Shown piece by piece: positions 7,684-15,386 of a stretch of DNA of 17,870 bases. Positions within the stretch are counted from its first letter, which is position 1. Every line of letters starts with the position of its first letter. This DNA is from Chlamydiia bacterium (GTDB lineage Bacteria; Chlamydiota; Chlamydiia; Chlamydiales; JAAZZY01): contig JAAZZY010000023.1 in NCBI GenBank assembly GCA_014239035.1, positions 1 to 17,870 on the forward strand, read 5' to 3'. A model generated the notes under the pieces. The model saw nothing but the letters and a program-made list of their open reading frames with translations, ran no database searches and was not told where the DNA came from. Made by a program: the position numbers and the translations under genes.

Positions 7684-8999
7684 TGAAAATTGTCCATGAC
7701 CGAATAAATAACATGCGTGGAAACCTAATTACAGTAACTGCAAAAGATGCTGTTTTGGGAGAACTTGCTAGAATTGAAAGAAAAGATGGAACGGTAACGC
7801 TTGCTTCAGTTTTAAGATTTGAGGGTGATCAGTCCACACTTCAGGTTTTTGGGGGAACAAGGGGGATTAACACTGGAGATAAAGTCATTTTTTTGAAAAA
7901 AGAGATGACAGCAATTTATGGAGATCAACTATTAGGCCGTAGGCTCAATGGTGCAGGTGAGCCCATCGATGGAGGGGCTCAAATTGCGGGTGAAGAGATT
8001 ACCATTGGTAACCCTTCATTTAATCCAGCAAGAAGAATTGTTCCAAAAGAAATGGTGCGTACAAACATTCCGATGATCGATGTTTTCAACTGCCTTGTAA
8101 AATCTCAAAAGATACCTATCTTTTCTGTAGCTGGAGAGCCCTACAATCAGCTATTGATGCGTATTGCCAACCAGACAGATGCTGACATTGTTATTATTGG
8201 AGGAATGGGACTTACCTTTGATAACTACCAGGCTTTTATTGAAAATGCTGAGCAGTCCGGTACGCTAAACCGTACCATAATGTTTGCTCATAGAGCAACG
8301 GATCCTATTGTTGAATGTGTACTTGTTCCCGATATGGCCCTAGCATGTGCAGAGCGTTTTGCCATGCAAAATAAAAATGTACTAGTCTTGCTTACCGATA
8401 TGACAGCTTTTGCTGATGCCCTCAAAGAAATTGCCATTACGATGGACCAGATCCCCTCCAATCGTGGGTATCCTGGTTCTCTTTACTCAGACCTCGCATC
8501 AAGATATGAAAAAGCTGTAGATATTCAAGATAGTGGATCGATTACTCTAATTGCTGTTACAACTATGCCAGGAGATGATGTTACTCACCCAATTCCTGAC
8601 AACACAGGCTATATTACTGAAGGTCAATTTTATCTTCATGGTGGAAGGATTGATCCTTTTGGTTCGCTATCAAGGCTCAAGCAGCAGGTTATCGGGAAAG
8701 TAACACGTGAAGATCATGGAGATCTAGCTAACAATATGATTCGTTTATATGCTGATTCTAAAAAAGCAAAAGAGCGTCAAGCAATGGGTTTCAAACTCTC
8801 CAAATGGGATGAAAAGTTATTAAATTACTCTACTCTTTTTGAAGAGAAGATGATGAACTTGGAAGTAAACCTTCCTATTGATGATGCCCTAAATTTAGGG
8901 TGGCAGATCCTGTCAGATTGCTTTGGCGCAGATGAGGTTGGGATCAAGCAAAAGCTAGTTGATAGCTACTGGCCAACAAATAAAGGTGCAAATGGCTGA
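7683..8999 (+). CDS. atpB: V-type ATP synthase non-catalytic subunit B
   Basis: This 438-residue B subunit alternates with A in the head. The position of the P-loop is degenerate: FSVAGEPYNQ (147-156) has no GKT, as expected for a nucleotide-sensing rather than catalytic subunit. Other landmarks are GRRLNGAGEPIDGG near 85-98, LTDMTAFADALKEI, and PSNRGYPGSLYSDLASRYEKA, the counterpart of PGRRGYPGYMYTDLA in other B subunits. Its ATG shares one base with the atpA stop. AAGGAG at 7667-7672 provides the ribosome binding site. It ends 8 bases inside atpD. Confidence 0.96.
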   Translation: MKIVHDRINNMRGNLITVTAKDAVLGELARIERKDGTVTLASVLRFEGDQSTLQVFGGTRGINTGDKVIFLKKEMTAIYGDQLLGRRLNGAGEPIDGGAQIAGEEITIGNPSFNPARRIVPKEMVRTNIPMIDVFNCLVKSQKIPIFSVAGEPYNQLLMRIANQTDADIVIIGGMGLTFDNYQAFIENAEQSGTLNRTIMFAHRATDPIVECVLVPDMALACAERFAMQNKNVLVLLTDMTAFADALKEIAITMDQIPSNRGYPGSLYSDLASRYEKAVDIQDSGSITLIAVTTMPGDDVTHPIPDNTGYITEGQFYLHGGRIDPFGSLSRLKQQVIGKVTREDHGDLANNMIRLYADSKKAKERQAMGFKLSKWDEKLLNYSTLFEEKMMNLEVNLPIDDALNLGWQILSDCFGADEVGIKQKLVDSYWPTNKGANG

Positions 9000-9609
9000 A
9001 GTCAAACTGACTAAAAATGAATTGAGGGCGCAGCAAACAAAGCTTAAACAGCTGCAGCGTTATTTGCCGACCTTGCAACTTAAAAAAGCACTTCTGCAAG
9101 CAGAAGTACAAAATGCTAAAGCTGTTCTTGCCGAGGTAGAGGGAAAGCGCAATGAAATCTACGAAGATGTAGAAGAGTATGTTCGACTTTTTCCTATCAT
9201 GGATTTTCCATCGCTTGAGCAGACCGTGCAGATTGATCAAATTAACAAGCACTATGAGAATATAGCAGGAGTAGAGATACCTGTGTTCGATGGGGTAACT
9301 TTTCATCCCTTAAAGTACCACCTTTTAGATTCACCGATTTGGATGGACGCAGCAATTGATGGATTACATAAATTAATTGAAGTGAACCAACAGCTAATTA
9401 TCGAACGTGAAAAGGTCGACTTACTTCAAAAAGAATTGCGAGAAGTCTCCATTCGTGTGAACTTATTTGAAAAGATTTTGATTCCTCGATCCATTGCGAA
9501 CATTAAAAAAATCAAAGTCTTTTTGGGCGATCAACAGCTTGCAGCTGTTGCCCAAGCAAAAGTGGCAAAGAATAAAATTGAGCAAAATAGGTTAGCTGCA
9601 TGCGCATAG
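8992..9609 (+). CDS. atpD: V-type ATP synthase subunit D (central rotor shaft)
   Basis: The frame is open from 8959, but ATG 8992 follows AAAGGTG at a suitable distance and gives MAEVKLTKNEL, the normal N-terminus, for 205 residues. The protein is two long antiparallel helices (about 5-75 and 125-200) flanking a small middle part. This is the coiled-coil rotor shaft inside A3B3 that transmits rotation to the K ring. ATGGCTGA is shared with the end of atpB. The gene overlaps atpI by ten bases, so translation along this segment is strongly coupled. Confidence 0.93.
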   Translation: MAEVKLTKNELRAQQTKLKQLQRYLPTLQLKKALLQAEVQNAKAVLAEVEGKRNEIYEDVEEYVRLFPIMDFPSLEQTVQIDQINKHYENIAGVEIPVFDGVTFHPLKYHLLDSPIWMDAAIDGLHKLIEVNQQLIIEREKVDLLQKELREVSIRVNLFEKILIPRSIANIKKIKVFLGDQQLAAVAQAKVAKNKIEQNRLAACA

Positions 9610-11519
9610 ACTTAAAAAAATATCTTTTCTTCGGATCTGAGCAGCAGAAAGAAATATTCTTTAAAGAAGCTCAAGCTTTGGGTGTGGTTGAATTTGTAGA
9701 TCATAGCGGTCATAAATTTGACATTGTTCCAGAGCCTGTTCGAATGATGAATAAAGCTCTTAAAGCGATTCGTAAAATGCCACCAAGGCGCCAGTCTACT
9801 TTTGAAAATGTGAAAGAAGCTATCAATATCGCAACTGAAATTAACTCAAGAGATGAACAAATTGAGTTGCTCCATGAAGAGCTTCATCACGTAGAGCAAG
9901 AAATTTCTAGGGTTACAGTCTTTGGTAGTTTTTCAATAAAGGATCTTGATTTTGTTCAAAAAGAAGGAAAGCGCTCAATTCAATTTTTCTTTGCAAAAAA
10001 CGAGAAAAAAGTGCCTGAGGATTCAGAGCTTGTTTATATTGGCAAAGATCATGATCTGCACTACTTCGTCTCTATCTCCAAAGAGAAAAGATCTTATGAC
10101 TACATGGTCGAAATGATTGTAGAGCATTCTGTTGATGAACTTATTCATAGAAGAAAAAATATCAACACAGAGATTCATCAGCATGAGAATCGCATCAAAG
10201 AACTTGTTGCTTTCAAAACACTCATTAAACAGGCTGTTATTCATGAATTTAATGCTCATTACCTCAAAGTCAATGCAAACTTTGTAGAGCACCACTGGCA
10301 GGAGACTTTCTTTTCAGTAGAAGGTTGGATTTCAGTAGACCACATCAAAGATGTAGAGAAGCTCTTAGAGAACTTCTCCATTTACATGACAGAGATCAAA
10401 GTAGATGAAGATGAGGTTATGCCTACACATCTTGAGAACACGGGAACCGGTAGGATTGGAGAAGATTTAGTTTATGTCTACGATACTCCAGCAAATACTG
10501 ATAAGGATCCTTCCACATGGGTAATCTGGGCCTTTGCTTTCTTTTTCGCGTTTATTGTCGGAGACGGTGGGTATGGTTTTGTTTTCCTCATTCTATTCTT
10601 CTTAATGCGTTGGAAGGTTAAAGAGCCTTCTCCTCTTTTGAGGCGATTCAACTCGCTCATTGGAATCTTGGCTGTCTCGTGCATAATATGGGGACTTGCC
10701 GTAAGTTCATTTTTTGGTATTGGAATTGATTTGAAAAATCCTATTAAGCGCTACTCTCCTTTAACAAAACTTGTCGAAGTCAAATTAAACTATCACATGA
10801 AGAAAAACGATGAGACCTTCCAAGATTATACCAAGCAGATGCCGCATCTTAAAAACTTTAAGATGCCTTATGAGCTTTTGACTCAGGCTAAAGTTGATAA
10901 GGATAATAAAACGGTGTATGTCATCTACGAAGATTTTGTAAATAATATCATGCTAGAGCTCGCTCTCTTTATCGGGGTTATACACTTAATAACGAGTATG
11001 CTGCGAGATCTGAGGCGCACATGGTCTGGAGCTGGGTGGATATTATTTTTACTAGGGGCGTACTTGTACTTCCCTGAAATTCTAAAAGCTTCATCAGTTA
11101 TTCATTATGGCTTTGGGATCTCGCGCTTATTTGCAAAGGTAATAGGACCCTATATTCTCTATTTTGGAATAATATCTGCTATAGCCTTAGCCATTATCCA
11201 GGAGAGAAAACTCTCGGGAATTAAAGAATTAATGAGACTAATAGAAGTTTTTGCTGATGTCTTATCATACTTACGTCTCTATGCCTTAGCCCTAGCTGGC
11301 TCCATTGTAGCCAACACCTTTAACGGGTTTGGAATGGATATGAATATTGTTCTAGGAGTCTTCGTGATTTTGGCTGGGCATACTCTGAACCTTTCTCTCT
11401 CCATTATGGGGGGTGTGATTCACGGTCTTCGTTTGAACTTTATTGAGTGGTACCACTACTCTTTTGAGGGTGGAGGAAAAAGACATAGACCCTTAGCATT
11501 ATTAAAATTATTTAAGTAA
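9600..11519 (+). CDS. atpI: V-type ATP synthase subunit I (membrane stator, ion half-channels)
   Basis: This 639-residue two-part protein has a soluble N-terminal region (about 1-300) with long helices such as the EQIELLHEELHHVEQEI segment. This part anchors the peripheral stalks. The membrane part (about 305-625) starts with the WAFAFFFAFIVGDGGYG helix and has around seven or eight spans. The family's essential arginine is R559 in LSYLRLYALALAG. It faces the K-ring carboxylate and separates the two ion half-channels. The C-terminal HGLRLNFIEWYHYSFEGGG block is typical. The segment between the first and later spans (about 380-450) is hydrophilic and charged. The start lies within atpD, after a weak AGG. 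Confidence 0.95.
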   Translation: MRIDLKKYLFFGSEQQKEIFFKEAQALGVVEFVDHSGHKFDIVPEPVRMMNKALKAIRKMPPRRQSTFENVKEAINIATEINSRDEQIELLHEELHHVEQEISRVTVFGSFSIKDLDFVQKEGKRSIQFFFAKNEKKVPEDSELVYIGKDHDLHYFVSISKEKRSYDYMVEMIVEHSVDELIHRRKNINTEIHQHENRIKELVAFKTLIKQAVIHEFNAHYLKVNANFVEHHWQETFFSVEGWISVDHIKDVEKLLENFSIYMTEIKVDEDEVMPTHLENTGTGRIGEDLVYVYDTPANTDKDPSTWVIWAFAFFFAFIVGDGGYGFVFLILFFLMRWKVKEPSPLLRRFNSLIGILAVSCIIWGLAVSSFFGIGIDLKNPIKRYSPLTKLVEVKLNYHMKKNDETFQDYTKQMPHLKNFKMPYELLTQAKVDKDNKTVYVIYEDFVNNIMLELALFIGVIHLITSMLRDLRRTWSGAGWILFLLGAYLYFPEILKASSVIHYGFGISRLFAKVIGPYILYFGIISAIALAIIQERKLSGIKELMRLIEVFADVLSYLRLYALALAGSIVANTFNGFGMDMNIVLGVFVILAGHTLNLSLSIMGGVIHGLRLNFIEWYHYSFEGGGKRHRPLALLKLFK

Positions 11520-11536
11520 AATGGAGCAAAATATAA

Positions 11537-11959
11537 ATGGATTATACACAAATGGGGCCTGCAATAGCTCTTGGACTTGGATGTATTGGCAGCTCAATAG
11601 GTTGTGGAATAGCTAGCATGGCCTCACACGCAGTCATGGCAAGGGTAGAAGAAGGACATGGAGCCTTTATTGGAATGACAGCAGCACCTGCTAGTCAGTC
11701 TATTTATGGCTTTGTTTTGATGATCTTGATGTCTGGAGCGATTAAAGAAGGAAGACTTTCTGCTGAAAACGCTTTGGGTATTGGAATATTTTCTGGGTTG
11801 GCATTAATGGTCTCTTCCATATATCAAGGGAAGTGTGCGGCGACGGGGATGCAAGCGGCAGCAAAGCAGCCTGCAATATTAGGTAAAACCTTTACAGCCT
11901 TAGGGATAGTAGAGTCTTTCTCACTCTTTGCCTTCGTCTTTGCACTGCTATTGTTCTAA
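11537..11959 (+). CDS. atpK: V-type ATP synthase proteolipid subunit K (rotor ring)
   Basis: This 140-residue double-hairpin proteolipid has four predicted spans: about 7-32, 46-68, 79-100 and 116-140. Only the last span carries the ion-binding carboxylate, E126 in LGIVESFSLF. The matching position of the first hairpin is Q54, as in V-type rather than F-type rings. Compared from memory with Enterococcus hirae NtpK, the sodium-site residues T64, Q65, Y68, Q110 and E139 appear here as S53, Q54, Y57, Q97 and E126. This points to a possible sodium-coupled ring. GGAG (11523-11526) precedes the ATG by ten bases. It is the last ATPase gene; fumC follows after 24 bases. Confidence 0.95.
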   Translation: MDYTQMGPAIALGLGCIGSSIGCGIASMASHAVMARVEEGHGAFIGMTAAPASQSIYGFVLMILMSGAIKEGRLSAENALGIGIFSGLALMVSSIYQGKCAATGMQAAAKQPAILGKTFTALGIVESFSLFAFVFALLLF

Positions 11960-11983
11960 GTGAGCAGATAAGGAGGCACACTT

Positions 11984-13381
11984 TTGGAGATGCGAAGTGA
12001 AAAAGACAGCATCGGCAAGATCGAAGTCCCTAATGATAAATACTGGGGGGCTCAAACTCAAAGGTCTCTGCAAAACTTCTCTATAGGCAAAAATGCTTTA
12101 AACCGCATGCCTATAGAAGTTATTTATGCATACGCCATTATCAAAAAGTCTGCAGCGATTGTCAATTGCGAGTTAAATCTTTTAGATAAAGAAAAAGAGA
12201 AGGCTATTGTTCAAGTTGCTGATGAGATTCTTGAAGGTAAATTAGACGACCACTTTCCTCTTATCGTCTGGCAGACTGGTTCTGGCACTCAAACCCACAT
12301 GAATGTCAATGAAGTGATTTCCAATCGAGCCATTGATATATTGGGTGGCCAAATGGGCTCCAAAGATCCTGTCCATCCTAATGACGATGTCAATAAGTCT
12401 CAGTCATCCAATGACACCTTTCCGACAGCAATGCATATTTCAGCCTATACAATGGTCCAGAATTCACTTTTGCCAAGCCTAAATTACTTTGAAAAGGAGA
12501 TGCAAACAAAGGCTGATGAGTATGTAGATCTTATGAAAATAGGTCGAACCCATCTTATGGACGCAGCACCACTTACTCTTGGTCAGGAGTTTTCAGGGTA
12601 TGCCACCAAGCTTCGAAATGCATCTATTGCCATCAAACAAACTCTTCCGCTGATATCAGAGCTTGCTATTGGAGGAACCGCAGTAGGTACAGGGCTAAAT
12701 GCTCATCCTGAATTTGCCGAGAAGATGGCCAAGGAGATAGCAAAAGAGACTCGGCTGCCATTTGTCTCAGCTCCCAATAAATTTGAGTCTATAGCGTGTT
12801 CTGATGCCATTGTTGGGCTTAGTGGATCTCTTAAACAGCTAACTATGGCGCTAATTAAGATTATTAATGATCTTCGCTGGCTCTCCTCAGGTCCACGCTG
12901 TGGCCTTGGAGAAGTTACACTTCCAGCAAATGAGCCAGGATCTTCTATTATGCCAGGTAAAGTCAACCCTACGCAATGTGAAGCTATGCTTATGGTTTGT
13001 GCTCAAGTTATTGGTAATGATTTGAGTATTACACTTGCTAACTCTCAAAGTAATTTTGAAGTGAACTCTAATAGGCCAGTGATGATTTTTAATCTCCTTC
13101 AATCTGTTGAGCTTCTAGCCGATGGAATGAGAAACTTTACTGACAAATGCCTTAAGGGGATTGAGCCGAACAAAGAGGTCCTTCAAAGTAATGTTGATCG
13201 ATCATTAATGCTAGCTACTGTTCTCAATGCAGAGATTGGTTATGACAACGCCACTAAAATTGTCAAAAAAGCCCACGCTGAAAATAAGTCTTTGAAAGAG
13301 GCTGCCTTAGAGCTTAAAATCTTATCTGAGGAAGAATTTGATCGTATTGTGGATCCTAAGAAGATGATCAAGCCTCAATAA
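11984..13381 (+). CDS. fumC: Class II fumarate hydratase (fumarase C)
   Basis: This 465-residue iron-independent fumarase interconverts fumarate and L-malate in the TCA cycle. Landmarks are RSEKDSIGKIEVP at the N-terminus, SSNDTFPTA, GRTHLMDAAPLTLGQE with H190 (E. coli FumC H188), and the family signature GSSIMPGKVNPTQCE with S320 (E. coli S318, catalytic loop). The start is most likely TTG 11984, which sits 7 bases after a strong AAGGAGG (11970-11976). The ATG two codons later would be 13 bases away. The 24-base gap to atpK has no terminator, so fumC is probably the last gene of the ATPase transcript. In C. trachomatis I recall fumC elsewhere (CT855), so this linkage looks different. Confidence 0.96.
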   Translation: MEMRSEKDSIGKIEVPNDKYWGAQTQRSLQNFSIGKNALNRMPIEVIYAYAIIKKSAAIVNCELNLLDKEKEKAIVQVADEILEGKLDDHFPLIVWQTGSGTQTHMNVNEVISNRAIDILGGQMGSKDPVHPNDDVNKSQSSNDTFPTAMHISAYTMVQNSLLPSLNYFEKEMQTKADEYVDLMKIGRTHLMDAAPLTLGQEFSGYATKLRNASIAIKQTLPLISELAIGGTAVGTGLNAHPEFAEKMAKEIAKETRLPFVSAPNKFESIACSDAIVGLSGSLKQLTMALIKIINDLRWLSSGPRCGLGEVTLPANEPGSSIMPGKVNPTQCEAMLMVCAQVIGNDLSITLANSQSNFEVNSNRPVMIFNLLQSVELLADGMRNFTDKCLKGIEPNKEVLQSNVDRSLMLATVLNAEIGYDNATKIVKKAHAENKSLKEAALELKILSEEEFDRIVDPKKMIKPQ

Positions 13382-13445
13382 TTAATTTGACAATTCATAG
13401 AAAATACTTCACCCTAATGCACCAATATAATTAAGAGGACTATCC

Positions 13446-13730
13446 GTGCCAAAATCTGAGTTTATGTCCTTGCTTACCCTTCAAACAGTTGAAGGAAAAG
13501 CAAAAGAATGCCTAGAGCTACTTAAAGGAGCTTTTGATGACCCAACAGTGCTTGGTATGGAGCTCTTTTCCTCTCAGGAAGATCCTGAAATACTGCTTGC
13601 TTTGCATAGGTGGCCAAGCTTTGGGGCTTTCCAAGGGCATATGAAAAAGCTTCAAGATCATCAGTTGTTTGATGGTAATAAAGAATATGTTGATTATATA
13701 AGGGTAACTAGCTGGAACCCAATTGATTAA
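13446..13730 (+). CDS. Small ABM-like (dimeric alpha/beta-barrel) protein
   Basis: The 94-residue frame begins with GTG 13446, placed 6 bases after AAGAGGA (13433-13439); an in-frame ATG at 13464 lacks such a site. The pattern LLTLQTVEGKAKECLELLKG...DPEILLALHRWPSFGAFQGHMKKL fits the antibiotic-biosynthesis monooxygenase (ABM/YgiN-like) ferredoxin-like fold: a strand, a helix, the 'W.S..A...H' segment and a final strand. Members include quinol monooxygenases, haem-degrading enzymes and proteins of unknown function, so no reaction can be assigned. It lies 64 bases after fumC. A TTGACA occurs at 13387 but has no -10 at proper spacing, so read-through from fumC is possible. Confidence 0.75.
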   Translation: MPKSEFMSLLTLQTVEGKAKECLELLKGAFDDPTVLGMELFSSQEDPEILLALHRWPSFGAFQGHMKKLQDHQLFDGNKEYVDYIRVTSWNPID

Positions 13731-13758
13731 CCTTGTTCTGTAAAAAGGGTTATTTTAT
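13728..13758 (+). terminator. Weak hairpin after the ABM-like gene
   Basis: TAACCTT (13728-13734, including the stop codon) can pair with AGGGTTA (13746-13752), with one G-T pair and an 11-base loop, followed by TTTTAT. The stem is short and the T-run interrupted, so this is only a possible terminator. Confidence 0.3.
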
Positions 13759-13767
13759 ATTGGATCT

Positions 13768-13795
13768 TTGCAAGATATTAACATTGTTTTACTAT
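13768..13795 (+). promoter_or_regulatory. Candidate promoter of the PI-kinase-like gene
   Basis: TTGCAA (13768-13773), a 16-base spacer and TACTAT (13790-13795) form a reasonable sigma70-type promoter about 40 bases before the start codon at 13837. It would separate the kinase-like gene from the ATPase-fumC transcription unit. Confidence 0.5.
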
Positions 13796-13836
13796 GCTAT
13801 TGGTTTGGAATAAATAGAGCATAAATCTTAAGTCTT

Positions 13837-15312
13837 ATGAAGCAAAAAATTTCTTTAAAAATTATAGTCGGTATAATGACAATAGCCTCTATTGTATCGA
13901 TTGCTTATTTTGGAGATATTCGCCTAAAGCCCAAAAATAGGAGTAAGTGCGCTCCTTTAATTCAAAATGCTAAAGTTAAAAAGCTCTTCAGCTATCTTAA
14001 AGATAACGATGCAACTCTTGAAGAATGTCTGCTCAACTCAGGAGCTCTATGTGAAGCTGAAATGAATAAAGCCTACCACAAGGCTATTGAGCTTAATGAA
14101 TACGGTCTAGCTATAAAGCTATATCATCTTGGGGCAACAGATTGTTACCAACAAGGAAAGGATATCTTACTTGTATGTATTAATGCAGGAAAATTTGATC
14201 TTATGAGTGAGCTCATTGGACCAGATTATCCCATTGATCTAGCGCATATAAGTGCTGCTAAATCATTAATCAACGTAGACCAACCGAATTGGGCATTCAT
14301 ATATCAACAAGAAGATTCCGATGAAAGAGGCTTTAAAGAATATCAGGGAAAGTCCAAACAAATGGTCGCCCAAATTCTTGAGCTCTACAAAGAGCAGCAT
14401 CCAATGCCTAAGATAGAATTTCTGACTCACTCTAATCACCTCAAAGCATATAGCGCATTATTTGGCCAAGATGCCCAGAAAGATTTTAAAAGGCAACTTA
14501 CTCAAGTGCTCGATCAGGGCTACTCTTTTGATGTGGCTAAACACGGTACTCAAAAGAGAGTGATTATATTAGATAAAGAGGGGAGAAGCGTTGGGATTAT
14601 AAAAAGCAAAAATGAGCTTTTAGCTTATGCTTTTGACTATAATCACTTTGCTAAAGTTCCACCTGCTACAGAGGTCTTTATCCCAGAATATGGAACTGTT
14701 GTTGTCCAAAAGTGGGCAACAAACACTAAAATGGTTAGAGAACATCAAATTAAAACTGAAAATATAAGTGAGAAGACAAATCTTATTGAGCAACTTCATC
14801 ATGTTCGCATGCTAGATATTCGCCTTGGAAATAGCGATCGCAATATGGGAAATCTTTTGATCACAAAACAAAATGATGTGTGTCAACTAATCCCTATAGA
14901 TCACGATCTAATTATGTTTTATATCCCTAGTGATTTAAACTGGGAGTCTCATTATCTAAATGTTCCTTTTTCTAAAATCACAGCTGAAAATATTCAAAAA
15001 ATAGACATCGAAAAAGATGCAGCTTCTATGAGAATGTTTTCTTACAAAGATGAAGAAATTAAATGGATGAAGCTTCGCACCACTCTTTTGAAGATGGCGG
15101 TGAATAAGAAGTTAGAGCTCAAGGAGATTGATATGCTCTTTAGGTTTTATTACTATGACTTTTTAGATCATGTCAAAGATCTTTCTGCTGATTCAAACGA
15201 ACAACAGTTTGAATACGCAATAGCCCCTCATTTTGATCAATCTGTTTCTATTATTTCACAACCTACAGAGGTTTGGAAATTAATTGGAAATAACTTTGAA
15301 TTTTATATTTAA
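13837..15312 (+). CDS. Membrane-anchored protein with phosphatidylinositol 3-/4-kinase-like catalytic core
   Basis: This 491-residue protein starts with a basic, hydrophobic segment (about 5-25) that could be a signal anchor or signal peptide. A helical ankyrin-like region follows (about 45-130, e.g. AIELNEYGLAIKLYHLGAT). The C-terminal half has PI3/PI4-kinase landmarks in order. They are a possible ATP-binding lysine K256 in VGIIKSK; YNHFAKVPPATEV (268-280), like the 'VPPT' block of type II/plant gamma PI4Ks; the catalytic loop LDIRLGNSDRNMGN with D334 and N339; and the metal-binding LIPIDHD with D355. In plants the last block reads LIPIDHG, so the glycine is replaced by D357. IDIEKDAASM (389-398) also resembles the plant segment. 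Substrate could be a lipid or a protein; some plant relatives act as protein kinases. It follows a candidate promoter, with a weak AAG ribosome site. Confidence 0.72.
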   Translation: MKQKISLKIIVGIMTIASIVSIAYFGDIRLKPKNRSKCAPLIQNAKVKKLFSYLKDNDATLEECLLNSGALCEAEMNKAYHKAIELNEYGLAIKLYHLGATDCYQQGKDILLVCINAGKFDLMSELIGPDYPIDLAHISAAKSLINVDQPNWAFIYQQEDSDERGFKEYQGKSKQMVAQILELYKEQHPMPKIEFLTHSNHLKAYSALFGQDAQKDFKRQLTQVLDQGYSFDVAKHGTQKRVIILDKEGRSVGIIKSKNELLAYAFDYNHFAKVPPATEVFIPEYGTVVVQKWATNTKMVREHQIKTENISEKTNLIEQLHHVRMLDIRLGNSDRNMGNLLITKQNDVCQLIPIDHDLIMFYIPSDLNWESHYLNVPFSKITAENIQKIDIEKDAASMRMFSYKDEEIKWMKLRTTLLKMAVNKKLELKEIDMLFRFYYYDFLDHVKDLSADSNEQQFEYAIAPHFDQSVSIISQPTEVWKLIGNNFEFYI

Positions 15313-15386
15313 CATCTCCTAAACTATCTCCTTAAATTTCCCAGATTAACGTTATTTTACTACTTTCTTTATGGAGATGATTCTTT

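Noticed and set aside
8944..9306. 120-residue hydrophobic minus-strand frame over atpD
   Set aside because: It is the reverse complement of the atpD coiled coil; the apparent hydrophobicity is the usual antisense shadow of a charged helix.
12703..13102. Two minus-strand frames within fumC
   Set aside because: They are antisense shadows of a highly conserved enzyme, with no independent start signals.
13426..13431. Perfect TATAAT before the ABM-like gene
   Set aside because: It sits two bases before the Shine-Dalgarno, so transcripts would begin at or after the ribosome site, and no -35 lies 16-18 bases upstream.
14760..14970. HipA-type toxin kinase as an alternative for the PI-kinase-like protein
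   Set aside because: The LIPIDHD block and VPPAT segment fit the PI4K group better than HipA, and there is no HipB-like antitoxin gene beside it.
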